From: Janthinobacterium sp. GW456P
GTDB lineage: Bacteria; Pseudomonadota; Gammaproteobacteria; Burkholderiales; Burkholderiaceae_D
Length of the DNA stretch: 64,000 nucleotides
Assembly: GCF_002127655.1 (NCBI RefSeq)
Contig: NZ_NEHB01000013.1
Span: 271,998 to 335,997 of the forward strand
Direction: 5' to 3'
Below are positions 16,720 through 25,944 of this stretch, piece after piece. Each line of letters begins with the position of its first letter. The first letter of the stretch is position 1. The notes under the pieces are model-generated. The model was given only the letters and a program-made list of their open reading frames with translations, had not been told where the DNA came from and ran no database searches. The translations under genes and the position numbers were made by a program.

Positions 16720-17790
16720 ATGAAGATCAAAGTATTGATCGTGGACGATTCGGCCTTGATCCGCAGCGTCATGACGGAAATCGTAAACAGCCAGCCCGAC
16801 ATGGAAGTGGTGGGCGCGGCGCCCGATCCGCTGGTGGCGCGCGAGATGATCAAGCAGACCAACCCCGACGTGCTGACCCTCGATGTCGAGATGCCGAAGA
16901 TGGACGGTCTGGACTTCCTGGAAAAGCTGATGCGCCTGCGCCCGATGCCGGTGCTGATGGTGTCGTCGCTGACCGAGCGCGGTTCGGAAATCACCATGCG
17001 CGCGCTGGAACTGGGCGCCGTCGATTTCGTCACCAAGCCGAAGATTTCCATCCAGAGCGGCATGCGCGAGTACACGGACATGATCGCCGACAAGATCCGC
17101 GCCGCCTCGAAGGCGCGTATCCGCGCGCGCACTCTGCCGGCGGCCGGCGACAAGGTGGCCGCACCGCTGCCTGCGCTGCGCAGCCCATTGACGTCGAGCG
17201 AAAAGCTGATCATCGTGGGCGCCTCGACCGGCGGCACGGAAGCGATCCGCGAATTTCTCATGCAGATGCCGTCCGATTGTCCCGGCATCCTGATCACGCA
17301 GCACATGCCGGAAGGCTTTACGCGTTCGTTCGCGCGCCGCCTCGATTCGCTGTGCAAGATCTCGGTGCAGGAAGCGGCAGGCGGCGAACGCGTGCTGCCC
17401 GGCCATGCCTATATCGCGCCCGGCCATTCGCACCTGACACTGACGCGCAGCGGCGCCAACTACATGACCAAGATTGACCAGGGCGAACCGGTGAACCGCC
17501 ACCGCCCGTCGGTCGACGTGCTGTTCCGTTCGGCCGCGCAATCGGCCGGTAAAAATGCCGTCGGCGTGATCCTCACCGGCATGGGCAAGGACGGCGCACA
17601 AGGCATGTTGGAGATGAAGGCCGCAGGAGCGTATAATTTTGCGCAGGACGAAGCCAGTTGCGTGGTGTTTGGCATGCCGCGCGAGGCGATCGCTGTCGGC
17701 GCTACGCATGAGGTCGGTGCTCTGACGGCGCTGCCTGGCATGGTGCTGGGACACCTGGCGGCGCATGGCATGCGTGCTTTGCGCGTGTAA
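16720..17790 (+). CDS. cheB: Chemotaxis methylesterase/deamidase response regulator CheB
   Basis: CheB removes receptor methyl groups when phosphorylated by CheA. The 356 residues comprise a receiver with phosphorylation site D55 ([12 protein letters not shown]) and a C-terminal methylesterase domain with the catalytic Ser in [11 protein letters not shown], His in [10 protein letters not shown] and Asp in [12 protein letters not shown]. The start ATG 16720 has AAAGGA upstream. It is separated from cheD by 171 bp holding repeat copy B and a small hairpin, so its expression may be uncoupled from cheRD. Confidence 0.96.
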   Translation: MKIKVLIVDDSALIRSVMTEIVNSQPDMEVVGAAPDPLVAREMIKQTNPDVLTLDVEMPKMDGLDFLEKLMRLRPMPVLMVSSLTERGSEITMRALELGAVDFVTKPKISIQSGMREYTDMIADKIRAASKARIRARTLPAAGDKVAAPLPALRSPLTSSEKLIIVGASTGGTEAIREFLMQMPSDCPGILITQHMPEGFTRSFARRLDSLCKISVQEAAGGERVLPGHAYIAPGHSHLTLTRSGANYMTKIDQGEPVNRHRPSVDVLFRSAAQSAGKNAVGVILTGMGKDGAQGMLEMKAAGAYNFAQDEASCVVFGMPREAIAVGATHEVGALTALPGMVLGHLAAHGMRALRV

Positions 17791-17937
17791 GCCACGTTTT
17801 ATATGATCCGAGGCAAGTTTGTTCGCCTAAAAGCAACGAAAATGCTATCCTACAACTTGCTGCCGTAGTGTCGACCATAATGTCGGCATTCATGTCGATA
17901 TTATTAACAAACCGCTACAGAAACAACGGAGTTATTC

Positions 17938-18336
17938 ATGGCTGATCCAAAGATGAAATTTTTAGTCGTTGACGATTTTTCGACGATGCGCCGCATTGTC
18001 CGGAATCTGTTGAAGGAACTGGGTTATGCCAACGTCGATGAGGCGGAAGACGGCGTGATGGGCCTGGCCAAGCTGCGCGCGGAATCGTTCGATTTCGTCG
18101 TGTCGGACTGGAACATGCCCAATATGGATGGCCTGACGATGCTGCAGCATATCCGCGCCGATCCCGCACTGGCCAAGCTGCCCGTGCTGATGGTCACCGC
18201 CGAAGCGAAGAAGGAAAACATCATCGCCGCCGCGCAAGCTGGCGCCAGCGGTTATGTCGTCAAGCCGTTCACGGCAGCGACCCTCGATGAAAAGCTGAAC
18301 AAGATTTTCGAGAAGCTGGAAAAAGCCGGCGCCTGA
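17938..18336 (+). CDS. cheY: Chemotaxis response regulator CheY (second copy)
   Basis: A 132-residue single-domain receiver very close to enteric CheY: D12/D13, phosphorylation site D57 within [10 protein letters not shown], Thr in MVTAEA and Lys in VVKPFTAAT. The D57-W58-N59 run is the classical motor-binding CheY signature, so this is probably the main motor regulator, the copy at 9930 being more divergent. It lies 147 bp after cheB and ends the block; a strong terminator follows directly, and the cheZ gene expected next in related genomes is not there. Confidence 0.95.
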   Translation: MADPKMKFLVVDDFSTMRRIVRNLLKELGYANVDEAEDGVMGLAKLRAESFDFVVSDWNMPNMDGLTMLQHIRADPALAKLPVLMVTAEAKKENIIAAAQAGASGYVVKPFTAATLDEKLNKIFEKLEKAGA

Positions 18337-18343
18337 CCACGGC

Positions 18344-18357
18344 TTGATACCGATCAA
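18344..18357. promoter_or_regulatory. FNR-box-like dyad in the cheY 3' region
   Basis: TTGATACCGATCAA fits TTGAT-N4-ATCAA, like the site at 5074, but it sits 7 bp after the cheY stop and directly before the terminator, 217 bp upstream of the next start. A regulatory role here is doubtful. Confidence 0.25.
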
Positions 18358-18360
18358 GAA

Positions 18361-18394
18361 AAACGCTGCCCGTGCAAACCGGCGGCGTTTTTTT
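18361..18394 (+). terminator. Intrinsic terminator after cheY
   Basis: AAACGCTGCC and GGCGGCGTTT form the stem (one G-T pair), followed by a run of seven Ts. It ends the chemotaxis block. Confidence 0.85.
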
Positions 18395-18436
18395 CGTCGG
18401 CTTGCGCCTTGCTTACAGCAAGCTCATCCCACGTGT

Positions 18437-18446
18437 CCCCCCCCCC
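18437..18446. repeat. Ten-base poly-C tract upstream of a lipoprotein gene
   Basis: A run of ten C residues lies 127 bp before the start at 18574, in a region with possible promoter elements (GATAAAAT follows). Such tracts are prone to slippage. Confidence 0.5.
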
Positions 18447-18573
18447 TGACCGGATAAAATTGCGCAATGGAATGAAATATTTCCCATAGTTAACTTTACA
18501 CGTCAAATGATTTGGCCCATGATCGCTGCAGTATTCCCCCTTTGTCCCCGACCCCGACAAGAAGGAGCGCACG

Positions 18574-19026
18574 ATGCGCCGAGCACCCGTATTATTTTTT
18601 GCCCTGAGCACGGCTCTGTTGGCGGCCTGTGGCGTGAGCCTTGAGCAAACCGCCGTTGCGCCTGTCGCGTCCGTCGAGATGCAGGAGCCGCCCGCGCAGT
18701 CGCCTGCCGAAGGCGACGGCCGGCACGCCTATCTGCACCGTGTGGGCGGCCAGGATTATGTCAGCCTGAGCCAGCACGGCTCCGAGGGCGGCTTGCCGAT
18801 CCTCACGGGCACGCAGCGCCATGCGCGCGCCATCCGCCTGCTGGCGGCCGATCCGGCCCAGGTCAGGGCCATCCTGCGCAGCCTGAGGCTGCCTGCGAAC
18901 CAGCGCAAGCTGTGGGCGGGCGAGGAAATCGTGCTCGACGCGGCAAGCTATGACCTGTTGCAAGCGGCACGCGGCAATAACAAGCCGCTGTTTGCCGAGC
19001 TCAAGCTGGTAGGGATGGAAAAGTAA
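18574..19026 (+). CDS. Small lipoprotein of unknown function
   Basis: A 150-residue protein with a type II signal peptide; the lipobox is LLAAC with the lipidated Cys at residue 19. Residues 20-50 are a Pro/Ala/Glu-rich tether and the rest a small mixed domain (YLHRVGGQDYVSLSQ..., RAIRLLAADPAQVRAILRSLRLP). I do not recognise the domain. An AAGGAG RBS lies at 18561-18565. The gene is monocistronic, flanked by the cheY terminator and repeat copy C, and convergent with panC. The poly-C tract upstream could affect its expression. Confidence 0.75.
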   Translation: MRRAPVLFFALSTALLAACGVSLEQTAVAPVASVEMQEPPAQSPAEGDGRHAYLHRVGGQDYVSLSQHGSEGGLPILTGTQRHARAIRLLAADPAQVRAILRSLRLPANQRKLWAGEEIVLDAASYDLLQAARGNNKPLFAELKLVGMEK

Positions 19027-19084
19027 GGCAAGAAACGGGGCCGAATGGCCCCGCTGTGACTGCGTTTAAGGCATCTAACAACAC

Positions 19085-19171
19085 CGTAGCGAGCGGCAGG
19101 GGGTTGTGGCCGAGAAGCGGAGCTGTGCTTTAGCACAGTGCGCATCGCAGGCCGCAAATCGCGACGCGCAG
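19085..19171 (+). repeat. 87-nt structured intergenic element, copy C
   Basis: Third copy, between the convergent lipoprotein gene and panC. The outer stem TTGTGGCC/GGCCGCAA has one base pair changed against copy A by C-to-T and T-to-C transitions that keep pairing; the inner stem and TTTA loop equal copy B. Confidence 0.8.
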
Positions 19172-19187
19172 CAGGTTTTGTCGTATG

Positions 19188-20039
<852 letters not shown>

Positions 20040-20081
20040 CTAAAACCCCGTTGTACGGTGGTCAGTGACAAAGGGAAGGGG

Positions 20082-21014
20082 TCAGGCGGGCGAATACGCC
20101 AGCCGGACGTAGATGGGGGCAAACGGTTCTGCCTGCGTGATTTCGATCAGGGTTTCCTTGGCCAGTTCCAGCAGGGCCACGAAGTTGACCACCACCACGG
20201 GCACGCCGCCGGCAATGTCGAACAGTTCGCTGAACTCGACGAAGCGCGACGACTGCAAGTGGCGCAGGATGCTCGACATGTGCTCGCGCACGGACAGTTC
20301 CTGGCGGCTGATGCGGTGATGCTGGGTCAGCTTGGCGCGTTTCAGCACGTCGAGCCAGGCCTGCTGCAAGTCCACCGGTTCCACGTCGGGCCAGGTGGGC
20401 GTCAGGCTTTGCTCGATGAAAATCTGCGTGCGCACGAAATCGCGCTCGAACTGGGGGATGGCGTTCAGGTCGTAGGCGGCCAGCTTGATCTGCTCGTACT
20501 CGAGCAGGCGGCGCACCAGTTCGGCACGGGGGTCGCCGCCATCTTCCTCGACGTCGCTCTTGCGCGAAGGCAAGAGCATGCGCGACTTGATCTCGATCAG
20601 CATGGCCGCCATCAGCAGGTACTCGGCGGCCAGTTCCAGGTTGCGCACGCGGATCTGGTCGACATATTTCAGATATTGCAGGGTGACCTGCGCCATCGGA
20701 ATATCGAGAATGTTGAAGTTTTGCTTGCGGATCAGGTAGAGCAGCAAGTCGAGCGGGCCTTCGAAGGCTTCGAGGAAGATTTCCAGCGCGTCCGGCGGAA
20801 TGTACAGATCCGTCGGCATGCGCAGCAGGGGTTCGCCGTACAGGCGGGCGATGCCCGCTTCGATGGCGTCGGCGGCGGGGGCCGCGTCCGTTGTTGCAGA
20901 TGCCGCAGGGTCGCCGCTGCCGTCGCCGTCGGCGACAGCTGCGGGCGACTCGATGACTGCGCCGGCACCGGAAGCGTCGGCTTCCGGCGTGACTGCAGAC
21001 TCTTCAGGCAACAT
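20082..21014 (-). CDS. scpA: Segregation and condensation protein A
   Basis: ScpA is the kleisin that bridges SMC heads in the Smc-ScpAB condensin. The 310 residues include an Ala/Asp/Glu-rich N-terminal extension (about residues 1-50, probably disordered) and then the kleisin core EIFLEAFEGPLDLLLYLIRKQNFNI..., with LVRRLLEYEQIK in the middle and a winged-helix C-terminus (SRFVEFSELFDI...VVNFVALLELAKE). It lies between the DUF3460 gene and panC, an order typical of Burkholderiales. ScpB is not in this window. The RBS before 21014 is weak, so a start inside the low-complexity extension is possible. Confidence 0.93.
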   Translation of the reverse strand: MLPEESAVTPEADASGAGAVIESPAAVADGDGSGDPAASATTDAAPAADAIEAGIARLYGEPLLRMPTDLYIPPDALEIFLEAFEGPLDLLLYLIRKQNFNILDIPMAQVTLQYLKYVDQIRVRNLELAAEYLLMAAMLIEIKSRMLLPSRKSDVEEDGGDPRAELVRRLLEYEQIKLAAYDLNAIPQFERDFVRTQIFIEQSLTPTWPDVEPVDLQQAWLDVLKRAKLTQHHRISRQELSVREHMSSILRHLQSSRFVEFSELFDIAGGVPVVVVNFVALLELAKETLIEITQAEPFAPIYVRLAYSPA

Positions 21015-21031
21015 CGTGCCGGTTCCAGGTC

Positions 21032-21241
21032 TTAGTTCTTGTTCTGGTAAACGTAAGCCTGTTGCTTGACGGCCGACGCCAGCTGGCGTTCCTGCTCATC
21101 GATGCTGATGGCCGGCTTGTCCCACAGCAGGGCGCGGCCCGCTTGCTGGCCCGCTTCCATGCCAGGATTCTTGGCCTTCAGTTCGGCGATGAACAAGGTG
21201 TGGTCGGATACGTAGTTGGTGTGTTTTGCAGGCAGTTTCAT
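21032..21241 (-). CDS. DUF3460 family small protein
   Basis: A 69-residue protein starting at 21241 behind AGAAGAG. The sequence HTNYVSDHTLFIAELKAKNP...AGRALLWDKP...EQERQLASAVKQQAYVYQ matches DUF3460, a short beta-proteobacterial family of unknown function. It is 17 bp upstream of scpA on the same strand, a linkage that is conserved in the group, so the two are likely co-expressed. No membrane or signal segment is present. Confidence 0.85.
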   Translation of the reverse strand: MKLPAKHTNYVSDHTLFIAELKAKNPGMEAGQQAGRALLWDKPAISIDEQERQLASAVKQQAYVYQNKN

Positions 21242-21348
21242 ATTCTCTTCTGAGTGTCTTATGGGTAAGGTCAGCCGGCCGTATTCTACCGCGCCGTGCG
21301 GCTTGGCGGGTTGTTGTATCGGCAAGACCGGGACGAAATTGCTAAAAA

Positions 21349-21828
21349 TCAATAACGCAGCAGGCGCCGCATCACCATCGGCGCCGGTTCGGCGGGGTTG
21401 GCGTGCGAATATTCCAATTCTTCGGCCAGCTCGAATTCGAAGGCCGCATAAAAATCGATCAGCTTGCGCTGGTCGCGTCGCACGGCCAGGCGCAATTCCT
21501 CGGCCTGGCACGACAGGCCGTGATGAATGATGGCTTCAAGCAAGTGCTGGGAGACGTGGCTGCCCCGGTAGGCGGGCAGCACGCCCATGCGCGAAATCTT
21601 CCAGATGGCGGGATCGCTGTCGAGCGGCATCCAGCGCAGCGAGCCGGCTGGAATGTCGTCGATCAGCAACAGAAAACCGCCGCCGTGGCGCAATTGCGCT
21701 TCCACCTGCTGCGCCGTCTCGTGGTGCCCACTGGACGAGGCCGCCACCTTGCCGGCCCACGCGGCGCGGGTCAGCTCGGCCATCAGTTGTGCATCTGCAT
21801 TTGTTGCCTCGCGCACCACGATATTCAT
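21349..21828 (-). CDS. GNAT family N-acetyltransferase
   Basis: A 159-residue GNAT fold. The acetyl-CoA binding segment is ISRMGVLPAYRGSHVSQHLLEAIIHHG (motif A, with R-G-S-H in place of the usual Q/R-G-x-G), followed by ELRLAVRRDQRKLIDFYAAFEFELAEE (motif B). The substrate is unknown. It lies 19 bp after metG on the same strand, so it is probably translated from the metG transcript. Confidence 0.85.
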   Translation of the reverse strand: MNIVVREATNADAQLMAELTRAAWAGKVAASSSGHHETAQQVEAQLRHGGGFLLLIDDIPAGSLRWMPLDSDPAIWKISRMGVLPAYRGSHVSQHLLEAIIHHGLSCQAEELRLAVRRDQRKLIDFYAAFEFELAEELEYSHANPAEPAPMVMRRLLRY

Positions 21829-21847
21829 TATCGGTCCTTGTGGTGGC

Positions 21848-24004
21848 TTAACGGATGCGCATGCCAGGTTCGGCGCCCGGCCACGGGTTCAGGATGTAGA
21901 TGCCCGGATTGGCCTTCTCGTCGGCGGCGGAGGCGGCCATGACCATGCCTTCGGAAATGCCGAACTTCATCTTGCGCGGCGCCAGGTTGGCCACCAGCAC
22001 CGTCAGCTTGCCGACCAGCTCTTCCGGCTGGTAAGCCGAGCGGATGCCCGAGAACACGTTGCGCAAGCGGCCTTCGCCCGCGTCCAGGGTCAGGCGCAGC
22101 AGCTTGTCGGAACCGTCGACCAGTTCGCAGTTGACGATCTTCGCGATGCGCAGGTCGACCTTGAGGAAGTCGTCGATCTTGATTTCGGGCGCCAGTTCCT
22201 CGATGGCGGCAGCGGCAGCGGCTGGCGCGGCGGCGTCATTGGCGGCGTCGCCGGCCGGTGCGGCGATGGCGGCGGCCGCTTGCGGCGCATCGAACAGCGC
22301 TTCGATCATCTTCGCATCCATGCGCGTCATCAGGTGGCTGTAGGCGCCGATGGTGCGGCCCAGCATGCTGTTCGAGACGGCGTCGCCGAACACCTGCGTG
22401 TCGGCCCAGGTGAACTCGGCATCGTTGAGGAAGCCGGCCACGTTCTTGGCCACGCCTGGCAATACTGGCGACAACAAGATGGTCAGCTGGCGGAACAGGA
22501 TCAGGGCCGTGGTGCACACGTCGTGCAGCTCGGCCGTCTTGTCCGCATCCTTGGCGAGGATCCACGGCTTGTTTTCATCGACATACTGGTTGGTGATGTC
22601 GGCGATTTCCATGATTTCGCGCAAGGCCTTGCCGAATTCGCGGTTCTCGAAGTGCGCGGCGATGCTGGCCTGGCGCTCGACGATGACGCCGTTGACGTCC
22701 ACCGTCAGGGCGCGGTTGATCCAGCTTTGCGCGCCTTCCGACAGCGTCGATGCCAGCTTGCCGTCGAAACGCTTGGCGATGAAGCCGGCGCAGCGGCTGG
22801 CGATGTTCACGTACTTGCCGATCAGGTCGCTGTTCACGCGGGCGACGAAATCTTCGCCGTTGAAGTCCAGGTCTTCCACTTTCGAGTTCAGCTTGAAGGC
22901 GATGTAGTAGCGCAGCCATTCCGGGTTCATGCCCAGGTCCAGGTAGCGCAGCGGCGAAATGCCCGTGCCGCGCGACTTCGACATCTTTTCGTTGTTGACC
23001 GTCAGGAAGCCGTGCACATTGACTTTCAGTTTGTCGATCACCGGGTGATTGGCAAATTTCAGCATGGCGGGCCAGAACAGCAAATGGAAGGAAACGATGT
23101 CCTTGCCGATGAAATGGATCTGTTCCGTCGTCGGGTCGTTCAGGAAGGCGTCGAAATCGATGCCTTTCTTGTCGCAATAGTTTTTCAGGCTGGCCAGGTA
23201 GCCGACGGGCGCATCCATCCACACATAGAAGAACTTGCCCGGCGCATCGGGAATCGGGATGCCGAAGTAGGGTGCGTCGCGCGAGATATCCCAGTCGGCC
23301 AGCTTTTCACCGGCTTCGCCCAGCCATTCGCTGACCTTGTTGACCATTTCAGGCTGCAAGCGGCCCGGCGTGTTGAGCCAATCCTTGAGGAATTCGAAGC
23401 AGCGCGGGTCGGACAGCTTGAAGAAATACTGTTCCGACGGCTTCATCACGGGCGTCGCGTTGGTGAACACGGAGAACGGGTTGACCAGGTCGGTCGGCTG
23501 GTAGGCCGCGCCGCACACTTCGCAATTGTCGCCATACTGGTTCTTGGCGCCGCATTTCGGGCATTCGCCCTTGATGTTGCGGTCGGCCAGGAACATGCCC
23601 TTGACCGGATCGAAGAAGCGGTCGACGGTTTTCGTGACGATCAGGCCCGTATCGCGCAGCTTGCGGTAGATCGATTGCGACAGGTCGACGTTTTCCGGCG
23701 AATCGGTCGAATACCAGTTGTCGAAGGCGATATGGAAGCCGTCGAGGTACTGGGCGCGGCCGGCGGCGATGTTGGCGACGAATTGCTGCGGCGTGATGCC
23801 TTCCTTTTCGGCGGCGATCATGATGGGCGTGCCATGCGTATCGTCGGCGCCCACAAAGTGCACTTCACGCCCGGCGTCGCCATCGCGTTGCATTCGCTGG
23901 AACCGGACCCAGATATCGGCCTGGATGTATTCCATGATGTGGCCAATGTGAAAAGCGGCGTTTGCGTAAGGCAGGGCAGTGGTGACGAACAGCTTGCGAG
24001 TCAT
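21848..24004 (-). CDS. metG: Methionyl-tRNA synthetase
   Basis: MetG charges tRNA-Met and initiator tRNA. From the ATG at 24004 the protein has 718 residues. The class I HIGH motif lies in [17 protein letters not shown], the zinc knuckle in CPKCGAK...CEVCG, and the KMSKS loop is [12 protein letters not shown] long Ala-rich linker (about residue 570-600) leads to the C-terminal tRNA-binding domain ([14 protein letters not shown]...). The start at 24004 gives the conserved [17 protein letters not shown]-terminus; the extension to 24154 is spurious. It diverges from apbC, a common arrangement in proteobacteria. Confidence 0.97.
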   Translation of the reverse strand: MTRKLFVTTALPYANAAFHIGHIMEYIQADIWVRFQRMQRDGDAGREVHFVGADDTHGTPIMIAAEKEGITPQQFVANIAAGRAQYLDGFHIAFDNWYSTDSPENVDLSQSIYRKLRDTGLIVTKTVDRFFDPVKGMFLADRNIKGECPKCGAKNQYGDNCEVCGAAYQPTDLVNPFSVFTNATPVMKPSEQYFFKLSDPRCFEFLKDWLNTPGRLQPEMVNKVSEWLGEAGEKLADWDISRDAPYFGIPIPDAPGKFFYVWMDAPVGYLASLKNYCDKKGIDFDAFLNDPTTEQIHFIGKDIVSFHLLFWPAMLKFANHPVIDKLKVNVHGFLTVNNEKMSKSRGTGISPLRYLDLGMNPEWLRYYIAFKLNSKVEDLDFNGEDFVARVNSDLIGKYVNIASRCAGFIAKRFDGKLASTLSEGAQSWINRALTVDVNGVIVERQASIAAHFENREFGKALREIMEIADITNQYVDENKPWILAKDADKTAELHDVCTTALILFRQLTILLSPVLPGVAKNVAGFLNDAEFTWADTQVFGDAVSNSMLGRTIGAYSHLMTRMDAKMIEALFDAPQAAAAIAAPAGDAANDAAAPAAAAAAIEELAPEIKIDDFLKVDLRIAKIVNCELVDGSDKLLRLTLDAGEGRLRNVFSGIRSAYQPEELVGKLTVLVANLAPRKMKFGISEGMVMAASAADEKANPGIYILNPWPGAEPGMRIR

Positions 24005-24164
24005 GATTGATGCACTTTTGGGATGGATAATAGGACATTTTAACAGCGGAAAGGCAATATGAGCAGATGCAGCGCCTGCAAGTGATGCTTTTGCCGCCAT
24101 CGCACCATGCAAATTTGCGCTAGACTGCGCGTATTGCACATATGTAGTACACACGGAGATTTAC

Positions 24165-25253
24165 ATGAGCATCACAGTAGAAGACGTCAAGGCCGCGCTG
24201 GCCCAGGTTATTGATCCAAATACACATAAAGATTTCGTTTCCAGTAAAACCGTCAAGAATCTGAAGGTCGATGGCAGCGACATTTCGCTCGACATCGAAC
24301 TCGGTTACCCCGCCAAGAGCCAGATCGACCTGATCCGCAAGTCCGTGCTGGCCGCCCTGCGCGTGCTGCCGGGCGTGGGCAACGTCAGCGTGGGCGTGTC
24401 GTCGAAAATCATTTCGCACACGGTGCAGCGCGGCTTGAAGCCGATGAGCAATGTGAAAAACATCATCGCCGTCGCTTCCGGCAAGGGCGGCGTTGGCAAA
24501 TCGACCACGGCCGTCAACCTGGCCCTGGCCCTGGCCGCCGAAGGCGCCACCGTCGGCATGCTGGACGCCGATATCTATGGCCCGTCGCAGCCGATGATGC
24601 TGGGCATCAGCGGCCAGCCGAAGACGCTCGACGGCAAAAGCATGGAGCCGATGGAAAACCACGGCCTGCAAGTGTCGTCGATCGGCTTCATGATCGATCC
24701 GGACGAGCCGATGGTGTGGCGCGGCCCCATGGTTACGCAAGCCTTGCAGCAACTGCTGGACCAGACCAACTGGCGCGACCTCGATTACCTGATCGTCGAC
24801 ATGCCGCCAGGCACGGGCGACATTCAGCTGACCCTGTCGCAGAAAGTGCCCGTCACGGGCGCCGTCATCGTCACGACGCCGCAGGACATCGCCTTGCTCG
24901 ACGCGCGCAAGGGTCTGAAAATGTTCGAGAAGGTCGGTATCCCGATCCTCGGCGTGGTGGAAAATATGAGCACCCACATCTGCTCGAACTGCGGCCATGC
25001 GGAAGAAATCTTCGGCGCCGGCGGCGGCGCGAAGATGTGCGCGGACTTCGGCGTGGAATTCCTCGGCGCCTTGCCGCTGACCATGGCGATTCGCCAGCAG
25101 ACGGATTCGGGCACGCCCACCGTCGTGGCCGAGCCGCAAGGCCCCGTCGCCGTGATCTACAAGCAGATCGCCCGCACCATCGCGATCAAGGTGGCGGAAA
25201 AGGCGAAGGATATGACCAGCAAGTTCCCGAGCATCGTCATCAAAAACGACTAG
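24165..25253 (+). CDS. apbC: Iron-sulfur cluster carrier protein ApbC/Mrp
   Basis: This Mrp/NBP35-type P-loop ATPase binds and transfers Fe-S clusters. The 362 residues hold an N-terminal MIP18/DUF59 domain (1-90), Walker A SGKGGVGKST (deviant P-loop), switch LDADIYGPSQPMML, WRGPMV, VDMPPGTGD and the cluster-binding CxxC in HICSNCGHAEEIFG. The ATG at 24165 is preceded by GGAG. It diverges from metG over 160 bp. Confidence 0.96.
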   Translation: MSITVEDVKAALAQVIDPNTHKDFVSSKTVKNLKVDGSDISLDIELGYPAKSQIDLIRKSVLAALRVLPGVGNVSVGVSSKIISHTVQRGLKPMSNVKNIIAVASGKGGVGKSTTAVNLALALAAEGATVGMLDADIYGPSQPMMLGISGQPKTLDGKSMEPMENHGLQVSSIGFMIDPDEPMVWRGPMVTQALQQLLDQTNWRDLDYLIVDMPPGTGDIQLTLSQKVPVTGAVIVTTPQDIALLDARKGLKMFEKVGIPILGVVENMSTHICSNCGHAEEIFGAGGGAKMCADFGVEFLGALPLTMAIRQQTDSGTPTVVAEPQGPVAVIYKQIARTIAIKVAEKAKDMTSKFPSIVIKND

Positions 25254-25259
25254 TGGCTG

Positions 25260-25292
25260 GGTGGCCTTGCAAACCTGGTTTTCAAGGCCACC
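25260..25292 (+). terminator. Stem-loop after apbC
   Basis: GGTGGCCTTG and CAAGGCCACC form a perfect 10-bp stem with a 13-nt loop, starting 7 bp after the apbC stop. No T-run follows, so it may be an mRNA-stabilising hairpin or a weak terminator. Confidence 0.45.
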
Positions 25293-25373
25293 ATGGCACC
25301 ATTGGATTTATCCATTGGTTTAACTCTTCCCCGGCGCCACGACCGCCAGGAATATGGTTTCATGCAGTCCGTG

Positions 25374-25387
25374 TTGTTAATTAACAA
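25374..25387. promoter_or_regulatory. Perfect palindrome directly upstream of the DUF4399 gene
   Basis: TTGTTAATTAACAA is a perfect 14-bp dyad that ends one base before the AGAGGAGA ribosome binding site of the gene at 25399. It is AT-rich in a GC-rich context; an operator is possible, but it lies downstream of any normal -10 position. Confidence 0.35.
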
Positions 25388-25398
25388 GAGGAGACATC

Positions 25399-25806
25399 AT
25401 GCAATTGACCACCGTATTCCTGCGCCGTAGTATCGCCGTGCTCGCCGGCAGCCTGCTGGCCGCCAGTGCCTTCGCCCAATCCGTGTCCTTCGTCGAACCA
25501 GTCGATGGCGCGACGGTGACGAGCCCGTTCAAAGTGAAATTTGCCGTCAGCGGCATGGACGTCAAGCCTGCCGGCGACATGACGGCCAAGACGGGCCACC
25601 ATCATCTGCTCATCAATACGGGGCCGATGACAGCGGGCGAGATGATCCCCATGGATGACAAGCATTTGCATTTTGGCAAAGGGCAAACGGAAACGGACGT
25701 CACCTTGCCGCCGGGCCAGTACACGCTCACCATGCAGTTCGCCAATGGCGCGCACCAGTCGTATGGGCCGGAACTGAGCAAAAGCATCAAGGTGACGGTC
25801 AAGTAG
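25399..25806 (+). CDS. Periplasmic DUF4399 protein
   Basis: A 135-residue exported protein. Residues 1-26 are a Sec signal peptide ending in ASAFA. The mature part is a single DUF4399 domain with SVSFVEPVDGATVTSPF, the His-rich GHHHLLINTG and LHFGKGQTETDVTLPPGQYTL, a beta-sandwich with conserved His residues that may bind metal. Function is not established for the family. A strong RBS (AAGAGGAGA) precedes it and a terminator follows, so it is a single-gene unit. Confidence 0.85.
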   Translation: MQLTTVFLRRSIAVLAGSLLAASAFAQSVSFVEPVDGATVTSPFKVKFAVSGMDVKPAGDMTAKTGHHHLLINTGPMTAGEMIPMDDKHLHFGKGQTETDVTLPPGQYTLTMQFANGAHQSYGPELSKSIKVTVK

Positions 25807-25834
25807 GGCAGACATAGTCCCCAGTTTCGGCACA

Positions 25835-25866
25835 GGCCGGGTTCCAGCGATGGAGCCCGGCCTTTT
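25835..25866 (+). terminator. Intrinsic terminator after the DUF4399 gene
   Basis: GGCCGGG and CCCGGCC form the stem around a 14-nt loop, followed by TTTT. Confidence 0.7.
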
Positions 25867-25944
25867 CATATTGTTGCTTCTTGTCATAGTTGTGACATAT
25901 AGTCGGCGTATGCTGCCCGGTGGCCTAACTTTTGATGAGTGGAT

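Noticed and set aside
18354..18611. 85-codon frame on the - strand through the poly-C tract
   Set aside because: It crosses the cheY terminator and the promoter region of the lipoprotein gene, lacks an RBS and has no similarity to a known family.
21587..24010. An 807-codon + strand frame opposite metG
   Set aside because: Shadow of metG; no recognisable domain, composition typical of an antisense frame.
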